DNA from: Paraspadella gotoi | Lineage: Eukaryota > Chaetognatha | Direction: 5' to 3' | NCBI GenBank assembly: GCA_051294375.1 | Contig: CM119263.1 | Span: 5,082,740 to 5,146,739 of the forward strand | Length of the DNA: 64,000 nt | Shown here: positions 36,405-47,065 of the stretch, in pieces | How the letters are laid out: the number at the start of each line of letters is the position of its first letter | How positions within the stretch are numbered: the first letter of the stretch is position 1 | Program-made: the position numbers and the translations under genes | The notes under the pieces: model-generated | The model's database searches: none | What the model was told of the DNA's origin: nothing | The model's input: only the letters and a program-made list of their open reading frames with translations

Positions 36405-36815
36405 CTCCTCCTCCTCCTCCTCCTCCTCCTCCTTTTTTCTCATCTTCTTTTATTCTTTTCTTCTTTCCTTTCCTCCCTCTTCCTCCTATCCTCCCTCTTT
36501 CTCCCTTTTCCTCCTCTCCTCCCCTTTTCCTCCCTCACTTCCCTCCCTCTCCTTCTTTCGTCACCATAAAATGACCTCTTAGGCTCATATATTGATTCCT
36601 TCTTCTTCCTTTTCTTTCCTCCAACCAAAGTGATTCATTATTATTTTTTCATTTCGCTACATCTACATATACGTCTTTCTTTCTGGATTTCCTTTCTCTT
36701 TCTCTCTTTCTTTCTTTGGTTCTTTGTCTTTTTCTCTTTGTTTCTTTGTTTTTTTTCTCTTTTCCTTCTTTATTTCTTTCTCTAGTTTTCTATCTCTTTC
36801 TTTCTTTCTTTCTTT
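36405..36815. repeat. Polypyrimidine tract, (CCT)n and (TTTC)n
   Basis: (CTC)n at 36406-36432, CCTCCCTCTTCCT-type sequence to 36560, and TTTC-rich sequence to the element boundary at 36818. No gene. Confidence 0.85.
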
Positions 36816-36817
36816 TT

Positions 36818-36847
36818 AGTCGGATCTGCTTATCAGCAGATCCGACT
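36818..36847. other. Perfect terminal hairpin
   Basis: Arms AGTCGGATCTGCT and AGCAGATCCGACT, 13 bp, around a 4 nt loop TATC. Confidence 0.9.
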
Positions 36848-36954
36848 CTATAACTCACTTTTTCGGTCCGTCGCGTCCGCCCCCTCAATATTGTCCGGGC
36901 ACACACTTATATCATGTCAGAACATCGAATTATTGATAAATTATGCAAAAAAAA

Positions 36955-37020
36955 TGATGTCCGTCCGGTCCGTCTGTCTGTCCGTCCGTCCGTCCGTCCG
37001 TCCGTCCGTCCGTCCGTCCC
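36955..37020. repeat. (CCGT)n tetranucleotide repeat
   Basis: About 14 units of CCGT with CTGT variants, followed by CACCTTAGCAAAAAACTCC. A shorter second (CCGT)n with the same right neighbour occurs at 38190-38220. Confidence 0.93.
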
Positions 37021-37557
37021 ACCTTAGCAAAAAACTCCAATTACCCCGTGATTGATGGATGATTGGTATGAAAATTTTGTGTTGTGGGGTAGGAAACTTG
37101 TGTGATTGAGATGATATGAAGTTTCGAGGGAATCGTGCGAGTGGAAATTGGCTTAAATGGAAAAAAACAAAAAAATATATTTCACTATTTGAACGCCAAT
37201 TGCTCATGAGTGGAAGTGCAATTGACTTGAAATTTTGTATGATGGTAGGAAAGTGTGTGATTGAGCCGGATATAAAGTTTCGATGGAATCGTGCGAGTGG
37301 AAATGAGTTAAAATGCGAAAAAACAAAAGTCATATATACTTGAAGTATTTTTTACTTAAATTTACTCATAATTATTTTGTTTATTAAAAATTGGATAGAT
37401 AAATCGAAATTGAATTTTGGTGTGGGGAAGGAAAGTATGTGATAAAGCTGGATAAAAATTTTTTGATTGGAATCGTTAGGAGTGGAAAAGAGTTCAAATT
37501 AGAAAACCAAAGACACATTTATTTGAATTTTTTAAAGTTTCTCTCTCTCTCTCTCTG

Positions 37558-37561
37558 ATTG

Positions 37562-37619
<58 letters not shown>

Positions 37620-37620
37620 C
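37558..37620. repeat. (GATT)n tetranucleotide repeat
   Basis: About 15 near-perfect units. Confidence 0.96.
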
Positions 37621-37925
37621 CAAATTATGCTAATTGACCAAATTATGGCCAGTTGACCAAATTCTGCAAGTTAATCAAGTTTTGCAAGTTGACCAAACTA
37701 TGCCTGTTGACCAAATTAGGCTAGTTGATAAAAATTATGCCAGTTAACCAAATTATGCCGGTTGACCAAATTATCTTAATTGATCAAATTATGTCAGTTG
37801 ACCAAATTATGTCAGTTGACCAAATTATGTCAGTAGACCAAATTATGTCAGTTAACCCAATTATGTCAGTTGACCAAATTATGCAAGTGATTAAATTATG
37901 CAAATTGACCAAGATAGCTTATTAC
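37621..37925. repeat. 18 bp minisatellite GACCAAATTATGTCAGTT
   Basis: About 16 imperfect units, most regular at 37795-37880. It may have grown from the adjacent (GATT)n. Confidence 0.92.
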
Positions 37926-38709
37926 CACTTAATTATCGATTGACCTGGAATTTTGTATGTGAGTAGAAAAGTGTGTGATTGAACAGGAAACCAAGTTTCG
38001 ATGGAATCTTTCAGGTGGAAATGAGTTTAAATGAGAAAAACAAAAAACTGTTTCACTAATTGATAATGCTTCTTTTCCTTTTATATTACAATGTATATGC
38101 AGGATGTATTAATAGGTCAAATAATTAATCAGTTAATTAATCAATTAGTCAATTAATTAACTACATAATAATTAATCAGCTCAATCAATCCGTCCATCCG
38201 TCCACCTTTAGCAAAAAGCTCCAATAACTCGTTTTTGGCTGGTTGGATTGAAATGAAATTTTGATGTGTGGGTAGGAAAGTGTGTGATAAAGGCTGGATA
38301 TAAGTTTCGACGGAATGTGTGAGTGGAAATGAGTTTAAGTGGGAAAAAACATAAGTCGCATTTACTAAAATCTTTTTACTTATTTTAACCATAAAGTACT
38401 TCTAATTAATCATAATTGGAACTGGGATAGATGAGTTACAAATTTTTTGTTGTGGGTAGAAAAATGTGTATCGATGCTTCGATATAAAGTTTCGCGTGGA
38501 AACGTACGAGTGGAAATGAGTTAATGAAAACAAATATGGAGTCCATTTACTTGAATCTTTTTACTTATTTTAACCATAATAGATTGACGTGAATTTATGT
38601 GAGCGGGTAGGAAGTGTGTGAAAAAGCTAGATATATAAAGTTTTGACGGAATTGTGCCAGTGGAAAATGAGTTTAAATGAAAAAAAAAAAATAAGTCACA
38701 TTACTTGAA

Positions 38710-39555
38710 GCCAGAAAAATGTATCAAGTTAAAAAAAATCCTAAAAGCATAAGGATCGTCGCATTGGCAAAAGCAAAGAGAGAGAGAGAGAGAAGAGAAG
38801 AGTAGAGAGAGAGAAGAGAGGAGAGAGAGAGATGAGAGGAGAGACGAGGACGATGAGAGAGAGAGAGAGAGAGGAGAGCAGTGAAATGAGCATAGGATCG
38901 TCGCAATTTCAAGAGAGAGAGAGACGGAGAGAGGAGAGAGAGGAGAGAGAGGGGGGAGAGAGGAAGAGAAGAGAAAGATAGAAACGAGATCCCGAGAAGT
39001 CCGAGTATAAAAATTAGCGAAATAAAAAGTTGTTATTTTACTCACTGAAATAAAAATACTTTAAAATACTTACAAAATAATAAAATTGATTAAATATATT
39101 ATCCGATAACATTGTTTAATCACATGCATATATCTAGTAACCTAATATCTACGTAGGCGCGGCCAAAATTGAACACTTTTTATAACTTTCTAGTTCTCTT
39201 TAAATTTTTTGTTTCTTTGTACTACTAAATCGATTTTCAATAAACTTTTGAATTAGTTCATTGGGTTGTTGCACTGAACTTTTAAATATTTATTATAATA
39301 TTAATTATTTATACTAAAGTATGACGGATTGGTTGCAGGGGAAATTGAGTTTAGATGGAAAAAAACATAAGTCAATTTACTTGAATCTTTATATTAATTG
39401 ATTACTAATAAATGTTTTTAATTAATTAATTGAATTAATTCAATTAATTAATGTGAAAAAATGATGCAAAGTTAAAAAAAATCTGAAAAGCATAAAGATC
39501 GTGCAATTGCAGAAAAAAGAGAGAGAGAGAGAGAGAGAGAAGAGAGAGGAGAGAG

Positions 39556-39587
<32 letters not shown>

Positions 39588-39650
39588 TAGAGAGAGAGAG
39601 AGAGTGATAGTGAGAGAGAGAGAGAGAAGGAGACAATAAAATAAAAATAA
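38710..39650. repeat. Two copies of a GA-tract cassette
   Basis: AGTTAAAAAAAATC(C/T)(T/G)AAAAGCATAA, then AGATCGTCGCA or AAAGATCGTGCA and a GA tract, occurs at 38727-38980 and 39467-39640. Between and after lies AT-rich DNA without genes, with ATTAATTAATT runs near 39420 and 39780-39820. Confidence 0.78.
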
Positions 39651-39936
39651 GGTATTTGTTTGTTTTGATAAAATGTAAACAAACATATTTAATAACTGTC
39701 CTAACCCAATTTTTAAGGACATCGATGATTGATAAGGAATATAAATTTAAAATTAATTATTACATATTAAAATTAGATTAATACTTAATTAATTAATAAT
39801 CGATTAATTAATTAATTTAATGTTAATTATCGTAGGCAGATCCGACATTGTTGCTCAAACTTGTTTTTCTTTCTTTCTTTCTTTAAACTCCACCCGCTCA
39901 TCAAACCCTTCCCAAGTGTCCCTGCCTCAGTCTCCA

Positions 39937-39938
<2 letters not shown>

Positions 39939-40006
<68 letters not shown>

Positions 40007-40046
40007 CTTCTTCTCTCTCTCTTCTCTCTCTCTCTCTCTCTCTCTC
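39939..40046. repeat. (TC)n microsatellite upstream of an exon
   Basis: Interrupted TC run that leads into CTCCCCAAAG, the acceptor of the exon at 40054. Confidence 0.95.
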
Positions 40047-40053
40047 CCCAAAG

Positions 40054-40182
40054 TCAACCCCAGACTTGAATCCCCATTGGTTCTCGTCGAATCATTAACA
40101 CAAATGCAAATCAATGGAAAAGTCACAGGAGGACATGGACATGGACATGGACATGGACATGGACATGGACATGGTGGACAAG
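40054..40182 (+). CDS. Putative internal exon with Gly-His repeat, unknown protein
   Basis: Flanked by a strong acceptor ((TC)n then CCCCAAAG, AG at 40052-40053) and a consensus donor (CAAG|GTAAGC, 40183). The 129 nt between have only one open frame, phase 1 at both ends, so skipping or duplicating the exon would keep frame. It reads NPRLESPLVLVESLTQMQIN, then GKVTGG and about seven His-Gly pairs, then GQ. The His-Gly part is a perfect GGACAT hexanucleotide array (40131-40174). His-Gly stretches occur in metal-binding loops and tails, but I cannot assign a family. An in-frame ATG at 40103 could also be a start. Neighbouring exons were not found. Confidence 0.45.
40131..40174. repeat. (GGACAT)n hexanucleotide repeat
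   Basis: Seven perfect units inside the putative exon. Confidence 0.95.
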
Positions 40183-40440
40183 GTAAGCATGGTGAGAGAA
40201 CGCCTTGTTTTCATGGACTTAATATTTGTCTAATTTTGTTTGTTAACATTTTTTCAATGACATCGTTAATATTATAGGATTTTGTATTACCACCAACTAC
40301 GTATGTTTAGCGCGAAAAATAATACGTGATGCCCCGCGCGTCGAAGCCTTGATGCAAGCGCTGCGTGTAGCGCATGTATCTTCGCTGCGTGCCGCTCGCT
40401 GCGTGCACCGCGTCTTTCTAACGACTATTGGCGTCTAGAA

Positions 40441-41007
40441 TTGCGTCTCGTCGTCATCGTCGTCATCGACGTCGTCATCATCGTCTTCGTCATCATCGTC
40501 TTCGTCATCATGATCATAGTCGTCAACTTCGTCATTGTCATCGGTTTTAAGCGTCATCATTACCATTGTCATCGTCGTCGTCATCGTCCACATCATGGCC
40601 ATCTTCATCATCATCGTCGTCATCTCTGCTTTCGTCCCGAAGGCGAAACTTTGAACATAAATACGATTCGATCAACATAAAACAAGAAAAAAAAATTCTT
40701 TTGGCGCTCATCCTACCGTGAACGCCAGTGGAGACTCCTGGCGGGAGAATGTGGCGACGATGTGGACGATGACGAAGACGACTAAGACGATGATGATGAT
40801 GATAATGATGATGACGATGATGAAGACAACAATGACGATTTTTTGACAATGAAGACGATGTAACAACAACAACTCGAAAATCATAGATGATGACGATGAC
40901 GATGAAGACGATAATGATGACAACGACGACGATGAAGACAACGATAATAATGCTATCTTCGACGACTACGATGACAAAGTTGATAATGACGACGACGACG
41001 ATGAAAA

Positions 41008-41043
<36 letters not shown>

Positions 41044-41045
41044 TG
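40441..41045. repeat. GTC/ATC then GAC/GAT triplet tracts
   Basis: 40443-40640 is rich in GTCATC; 40755-41045 is rich in GACGATGAT with a pure (GAC)n at 41008-41043. The two halves are roughly complementary and could pair. 41050-41640 shows no gene; GTTGCTAGGAGACG at about 41091 is X-box-like but degenerate. Confidence 0.88.
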
Positions 41046-41640
41046 ATGACGACAGCCCGCAACCCACGTAGATGGAAAAGCGAGTCGGCCGTTGCTAGGA
41101 GACGAAGACTCAAACCGCAGTTAATCTGCGGTTAATGTGCCTAAAAACGCTGGTTATGCGCGTAGCGAATTGGGGTAAGGCCGATTAGAATTGGGGTAAG
41201 GTCGCAGTTTGAAATTGGGCTGATATTTTGAGAGAGGAACGGTAGGGGTAAGTTCTTAAATCACAGGTGAGGAAATCAGACCAAAGGCGGAAATTAATCC
41301 TGATGATTCGAACCAAAACGTAATGTAATTTTAAACGTGTTTCGAAAATTCGGGATGAAAATGTTCAAAACTTAATTTTTAAAAATTTAAAAATGACAAA
41401 GAAAAAAAGAAAATTAAAAAATATAAAAAGAAAAAAAGATAAAAAGGAAAAAGATAAAAAGAAAAACAAAACATCACAAAAAATAAAAAAAAGATTAACG
41501 CTCGAAGTCAAAACATCACAAACTCCGAGGATCCATCTGTTCGGATCCAACCTCCAAAACAGCCAGAGTCACTACGATCAACAAAACAGAAAGCGGCCTC
41601 GAAAAACCGCCTACGAGTGAAAGGCTTAAATAAAAATACC

Positions 41641-41748
41641 ACTCTCTCTTTCTCTCTTTCTCTCTCTCTCTCTGTCTCACTCTCTGCTACTCTCTCTCTG
41701 TTTTCGCTTTTTCTGCGTCTATGTTTTCTTTCTCTCTCTCTCTTTTCT

Positions 41749-41785
<37 letters not shown>
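41641..41785. repeat. Interrupted (TC)n tracts
   Basis: TC blocks at 41641-41698 and 41729-41782. 41790-42330 is T/A-rich with no gene. Confidence 0.92.
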
Positions 41786-41786
<1 letters not shown>

Positions 41787-42372
41787 ATTTCCATTTAAGC
41801 GCGAATTTTGTGAAAGGCCTTGAACATAGAATTCTTTGGACGATAAAGTTGCTCCATCGCTGTAGCAAAGACGACGCTGAGAAAAAAACAAGAATATAAC
41901 TGGCCCAATACTTTTTTTTTTCATCTGTTTTATCTTCTTTTTTTTTTCTTATATATTTTTTCGAGTTTCTTAATCTTTAACTGTTTTCTTTCTTTCATGT
42001 ACAATTAACTTAACAATTAACTTATCGATTCTTTCTTCCTTTTTTTTTTTTTTGATGGATTTTCTTCTTTTTTTCCCTTTTTTTTAAGCCGAGTCATGGA
42101 TACCGCAAAAAAGGATTTAATTAGTCGATATTTTCCTTCCGCGATCGGATTAATCGTCACCTACTGTATAAGTCAAACGAAAATATGAAATCAATAAATG
42201 AATATTAGGGCGAAACTGGTTGAACTGATAGATATTGTTAAAGTTTCTAATAGACATCATAAAAATAATAATGGTTTTGATAATTATTTTATAGCTAAAT
42301 TGGTGGACCCTTTTATCAAATATCTTATTACTAGAGAGAGATAGACAGAGAGAGAGAGAGAGAGAGAGAGAG

Positions 42373-42620
42373 NNNNNNNNNNNNNNNNNNNNNNNNNNNN
42401 NNNNNNNNNNNNNNNNNNNNNNNNNNNNNNNNNNNNNNNNNNNNNNNNNNNNNNNNNNNNNNNNNNNNNNNNNNNNNNNNNNNNNNNNNNNNNNNNNNNN
42501 NNNNNNNNNNNNNNNNNNNNNNNNNNNNNNNNNNNNNNNNNNNNNNNNNNNNNNNNNNNNNNNNNNNNNNNNNNNNNNNNNNNNNNNNNNNNNNNNNNNN
42601 NNNNNNNNNNNNNNNNNNNN
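42373..42620. other. Assembly gap, 248 N, within (GA)n
   Basis: GA sequence on both sides, so the gap is probably a long GA tract. Confidence 0.99.
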
Positions 42621-42656
<36 letters not shown>

Positions 42657-42719
42657 ATAGCGCCTTTTTTGTCTTTTGTGTATTTTTTTTCTAATTAACG
42701 TTGATGACGCCGGAGACAA

Positions 42720-42731
<12 letters not shown>

Positions 42732-42753
<22 letters not shown>

Positions 42754-42758
42754 AAACG
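42732..42758. repeat. (GAC)n microsatellite
   Basis: Nine GAC units. From an ATG at 42704 the frame is Asp/Glu-rich and ends beside AATAAA (42776), but there is no other support for a gene. Confidence 0.88.
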
Positions 42759-42875
42759 AAGACGACGATATGAGAAATAAAATATATTTCATCTAAAAAT
42801 AAATGCTTAAAAACAAAACAAATATTTCCTGGATCGGAATTCGAAAACCAAAAAGAGAAAAATTCCGGTCGAAGT

Positions 42876-42948
42876 CACGTGACCAGATTTTCGAGTCTTT
42901 GAGTCGGAAAACCGGAATCTCGAAAAAAAGTCACGTGACCAAGAATCT

Positions 42949-42989
<41 letters not shown>

Positions 42990-43041
42990 AACGACGATCG
43001 CATCCTTCGAAATCACGTGATTTTTCTTCTATAGTCACGTG
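42876..43041. promoter_or_regulatory. Cluster of four CACGTG E-boxes
   Basis: GTCACGTGAC at 42874-42883, 42930-42939 and 43034-43043 and ATCACGTGAT at 43012-43021, all extended palindromes. A (GAC)n run (42951-42988) lies in the middle. This matches the bHLH-zip class (USF, MITF/TFE). Gene served unknown. Confidence 0.5.
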
Positions 43042-43137
43042 ACGACGATTTCAGTGGAGAAAAAAAAACGCTTTGGCTAAAACGATCTTGATTTATTCTT
43101 TCGCCCCAGTGGTCGCGATTTCTCAAACGATTTCTAC

Positions 43138-43210
43138 CTCCTCTTTCTCCTCTTCCTCCTCCTTATCCTCCTCCTCCTTCTCCTCCTCCTCCTTTTCCTC
43201 CCCCTCGTCT
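43138..43210. repeat. (CCT)n tract
   Basis: Imperfect CCT/TCC triplets. Continues toward the gap without a gene. Confidence 0.85.
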
Positions 43211-43293
43211 ATTCCTTCAACCTTCTTCGGGCAAAACAAGACCTTGATTTCATCCATTTCCTGTTTTTCTCGCGTTTGCACGAGAGAGAGAGA

Positions 43294-43528
43294 NNNNNNN
43301 NNNNNNNNNNNNNNNNNNNNNNNNNNNNNNNNNNNNNNNNNNNNNNNNNNNNNNNNNNNNNNNNNNNNNNNNNNNNNNNNNNNNNNNNNNNNNNNNNNNN
43401 NNNNNNNNNNNNNNNNNNNNNNNNNNNNNNNNNNNNNNNNNNNNNNNNNNNNNNNNNNNNNNNNNNNNNNNNNNNNNNNNNNNNNNNNNNNNNNNNNNNN
43501 NNNNNNNNNNNNNNNNNNNNNNNNNNNN
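43294..43528. other. Assembly gap, 235 N
   Basis: GA on the left, pyrimidine-rich on the right. Confidence 0.99.
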
Positions 43529-43629
43529 CTTTATTTTCCCCTTATTCTCTTCTTTTCTCTGCCTCTTTATCGAACCCCAATTTTTCCAAACAATTCTGAG
43601 TCCAAAAACTCGTGAAGATTAAATATGTC

Positions 43630-43745
43630 TGGTGGGTGGTGAGTGGTGAGTGGTGAGTGGTGAGGGGTGAGAGTTGAAACATGTGATGTGTTTAAATAAA
43701 ATTCAATTCAATTCAATTTAATTCAAATCAAATCAAATCAATCAC
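43630..43745. repeat. (GGTGAGT)n and (AATTC)n short repeats
   Basis: GGTGAGTGGTGAGTGGTGAG at 43637-43662 and AATTCAATTCAATTCAATTT at 43702 with AAATCAAATC variants. Confidence 0.9.
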
Positions 43746-43924
43746 TTCAAAGAAATTGTTCATATGTTCATCCTTTATGTCCTTTTTGCCATTTACTCCT
43801 GTCCCGTCATTTCATAATGTCCTTCAATTCATCTACAATTCCCTTGCATTACCGTGACATAAATTTCGACCCAGCCTCTACCGTTTTCCTCCGTTTACTC
43901 TGCCCATGCCTCTTCCTTATAAAA

Positions 43925-44235
43925 TCAATGCCCCTGCCAATGCACCTTCCGTACACCTGCCCCTTCCAGACCTTTACCCTTCCATATCCCGGCCTCTTCC
44001 ATACCATCGCCCCTTCCATACCTCTTCCCTTTCCATACCTCTGCCACTTCCATATCTCTGCCCCTTCCANNNNNNNNNNNNNNNNNNNNNNNNNNNNNNN
44101 NNNNNNNNNNNNNNNNNNNNNNNNNNNNNNNNNNNNNNNNNNNNNNNNNNNNNNNNNNNNNNNNTCTTCCATACCATCGCCCCTTCCATACCTCTGCCCC
44201 TTCCATACCTTTACCCCATACCTTTCCATATCCCT
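43925..44235. repeat. 18 bp minisatellite CCCCTTCCATACCTCTGC, with gap
   Basis: At least 12 imperfect units on both sides of a 95 N gap (44070-44164). 44240-44465 shows no gene. Confidence 0.88.
44070..44164. other. Assembly gap, 95 N
   Basis: Lies inside the minisatellite, which therefore is probably longer than shown. Confidence 0.99.
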
Positions 44236-44466
44236 ACCACCTTTTCATTTTCCTCCTCGTCTGCCTCTGTTTCTAATGCTCTTCATACAGAGAGATTAAT
44301 GTTTAAAATTTTTCTTTCTCACAAAAATAAAAATTCAGTTTTTGAATTAAATCGTCGATTTTCACTAAAACTTTAAAATTTTCGACGAATCACATAATTT
44401 TTGTCGTTCCCCTCAAAACAAACATTACCACCTCAGCGTATATTTCCATTACTATCTCCCTATTTA

Positions 44467-44467
<1 letters not shown>

Positions 44468-44512
<45 letters not shown>

Positions 44513-44522
44513 TCTTCTCTCT

Positions 44523-44555
<33 letters not shown>
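44468..44555. repeat. (TC)n microsatellite
   Basis: Interrupted TC run. Just right of it, ATGGGCGAAAGAATAAAAAC opens a 12-codon frame (MGERIKTRIQQA) into CAG|GTGAGA, a good donor at 44604. Too short to call an exon. (GAC)n follows at 44627-44654. Confidence 0.93.
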
Positions 44556-44759
44556 TTGGCCCTCCCATGGGCGAAAGAATAAAAACCCGGATTCAACAGG
44601 CAGGTGAGAACGATAGAGACTGATGTCGACGACGACGACGACGACGACGACGACTTCGCGCCACGGGGAAAAGCTGGAATTGCTTTCAGAGATGATTGGA
44701 ACGAAAAGCGCCGTTTGAGTCGTCGTTATCGGCGCCATCATTGTCGTTTTCATTGTCGT

Positions 44760-45482
44760 CGTCGTCGTCGTTGAGGAAGTGCCATTTCATTTTTTTTTAA
44801 ATAAAAACATTATTGCTATTTAAATTAAAATGCTATTTGATCGTAAGTTGTATTATATTCTTTCCCTTTTCTGTCTTGCTTAATTGTTAAATTGCATTAC
44901 ATTTCTTTAAAAAACGTTTCTCAAATCCATTTCTTATTCTAAATTAAAATTTTACCAAGGTTGTGCCATTTCAAAATGGCATTTCGTTTCTAATGAGCCG
45001 CCATGTCAATTTAAATGGTTTGCCATGTAATTTAAAGTAGCATGCCATGTAATTTAAACTGGCATTCCGCTCCATTTAGACTCCCTTTTTCGAGATGATC
45101 TCTAAAGCCTCAAAACCTTTAATGTCTCAAACTGATCACAAAACTTAAACTTAATTTTTTCTTTCAAAATTTAAAACGTTTTTGAGAAGATTTTTTCTTT
45201 TTTTGTTTTTTTTTTTTTTTTTTTTCTTTTTTTCATTTCTTTCTTTATCCCAATCATTCTTCCTCGAGTCTTAACCTTTCTTTTTCTTTTCTTTTTCCTA
45301 TTCTTTTCTGCTCTTCCTATCATTTTTTTCTCTTTCCTTCTCTTCTCTTTTCTTTCTTTTTTTTTTCTTTTTTTACTCTTTTCCTCTCTTTCTTTCCATT
45401 TTCTTCTTTTTTCTTTCCTTTTTTTTCTTTTTTGTTCATTGTACTTTTAGTTTTCCCTTTTTAATGTTTGTTTGGTCTTCGT
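44760..45482. other. AT-rich then T-rich gene-free DNA
   Basis: 44985-45075 has three loose copies of GCCATGT(A/C)A(A/T)TTTAAA. 45150-45470 is T-rich. No gene. Confidence 0.5.
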
Positions 45483-45507
45483 NNNNNNNNNNNNNNNNNN
45501 NNNNNNN
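45483..45507. other. Assembly gap, 25 N
   Basis: Exactly 25 N, just left of the duplicated unit C. Confidence 0.99.
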
Positions 45508-45549
45508 GAGGGTCGGTCGGTCGGATCGCTCTCTCTCTTCCCCTCTCTC

Positions 45550-45596
<47 letters not shown>

Positions 45597-46614
45597 TCGT
45601 AGCGACCAGGAATTCCCATCCGTCCTAATTCCAAAAGACTGAATTGAGTCTTAAAAGTTCGAGGCGGAAATCGACTCCTGAGTTTCGTTCGTTGTTTGTT
45701 CCGTTTCGGTTGCGTTGCGTTTTTTCCGTTCCGTTTTCGTTCGTTTCGTTATTTTGTTGTTAGTTCATGCGTTCTGTTCGCTTCTTTATTTTCTTTCGTT
45801 CTTTATATTTTAAGATTTTGGGTAGGCTATCAGTAGCGTTAACCGGACCTATTTAAAGTTTAATGGGAACAGCATTAAACAAATCTAGTTATTTGCGTAT
45901 TCATTATTTAGTTAAAATATTTTTCTGCCAAAAATATTCAGAACTTGAATAGAATCGCTAATTAAAATTATTATATTGCGATAACCATGAGTAATTCGAA
46001 TAATTTAAAAAATTTATTATATTGTTATATTAATGTTTAATTTAAATATATATTTTTTTTTAATTGATTCTGATAGAGATCAAAAAAGTTAAACGAAAAA
46101 TGTAATTACAACCTTTTTTAAAATTTTAATGTTTATTGCCGAAAATAAACAAAAAACTTCTAAAATCATAATGATTATTTTTTTTAAGGTTTTTATCAAA
46201 TTTTTGACCCACTTTTCATCGAAAATATTGAAAGAAAAATTGTATAAGCTATTTTGAATCTGCCTTATAAAAATACAAAATTTGTAAAAAAATTTTACAT
46301 TTCTCTATCTATATTAGGGTATTGCACAAATTTTTTTAAAAATACTGATTTTCTTTATTGGATGGTTTTAAACCTTAATTAAGCCAATCGAAGTGTACTT
46401 TAATCGTTAATTTCCAAGGTTTGACTTTTAAATAGTTGATTTACGCCAACTTGATTTAACGTCAATTTGCGAAGTAGCAGTAACGTTTCTGCCCTTACTG
46501 CTCTCAAGGATATTCAACCAAAATTTTGAAAACGCTTTTTTTTTTTTTTATTAAAAATACATTAGTAGTATTGGATTCGATTTGATTTCTTTTTTTTTTT
46601 ACATGTTTGTTGGC

Positions 46615-47065
46615 GCTCGGTGCGTAAAAAGTTATGCCAAAACGTATTATTTCCTAGTTAAATATGTGGCGTAATGATTTTCAAAAAAAAAAATTTAAAA
46701 TATTATTCATATTAAATAAGGTGTAAATGTTTATATTTTTAAATTTGCGAAAAGAAATTGTGGCGTAAAAATTGGCGTGAAATGAACCAAAAAAACGAAT
46801 AAATATTATCTAATTCGTGGCACGTAAAGACTTTTTGTTTATTTTCTAGTAAAACTACTCAGTTAAGTGGATTTAAATATTTTTCCAGCCTTCTTTATAC
46901 AAAGTTTTGCGCGTAGAAATGGCGTAAAATTGAACAGACAAACCATATTAATATCATTTAATTCTGTGGCCTTCTAAAACTTTTTTTATTTTTCCAAATA
47001 AAGCTATTAAGTTAGATCGCTTTGGCGTAGAATTGGCGTAAATTGACGTAAACTGCGCCACTTTA
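46615..47065. repeat. Degenerate tandem repeat with GGCGTAAAATTGGCGTGAAA core
   Basis: Three or more diverged units of about 140-150 bp, each with GGCGTA(A/G)AATTGGCGTAAA, TGAAC, CATATTAATATCATTTAATT, TGTGGCGTAAA, ACTTTTTGTTTATTTTC and CTAAGTTA-like blocks. The same array is at 56470-56905. Confidence 0.7.

Larger units (their letters stand above)
37060..38710. repeat. Degenerate satellite, core GTAGGAAAGTGTGTGATT
   Basis: Seven copies of a roughly 110 bp core (about 37072, 37220, 37405, 37945, 38245, 38430 and 38590) run in one orientation: AAATTTTG, GTGGGTAGGAAAGTGTGTGA, GATATAAAGTTTCGA, GGAATCGTGCGAGTGGAAA, TGAGTTTAAATG, AAAAACA, TTACTTGAATCTTTTTA. A further partial copy is at about 39320. 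Divergence among copies is high, so the array is old or rapidly evolving. Confidence 0.82.
36819..39846. mobile_element. Putative 3.0 kb non-autonomous element with 14 bp inverted termini
   Basis: The left end GTCGGATCTGCTTA (36819-36832) and the right end TAGGCAGATCCGAC (39833-39846) are inverted repeats with one mismatch. Both flanks are CTTT-repeat DNA, consistent with insertion into one microsatellite. The left end also forms a perfect 13 bp hairpin with the following bases. The interior holds (CCGT)n, a degenerate satellite, (GATT)n and an 18 bp minisatellite, with no transposase or other protein. I do not see a clear target duplication. The family is unknown. Confidence 0.45.

Noticed and set aside
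37621-37925. Regular spacing that might suggest a CRISPR-like array
   Set aside because: Units are contiguous and diverged without unique spacers, in eukaryotic DNA; it is a minisatellite.
41088-41105. RFX X-box-like GTTGCTAGGAGACG
   Set aside because: The second half-site departs from consensus and no ciliary gene or start is recognisable beside it.
42704-42790. Asp/Glu-rich frame ending beside AATAAA
   Set aside because: Mostly a (GAC)n translation; no acceptor or homologous motif.
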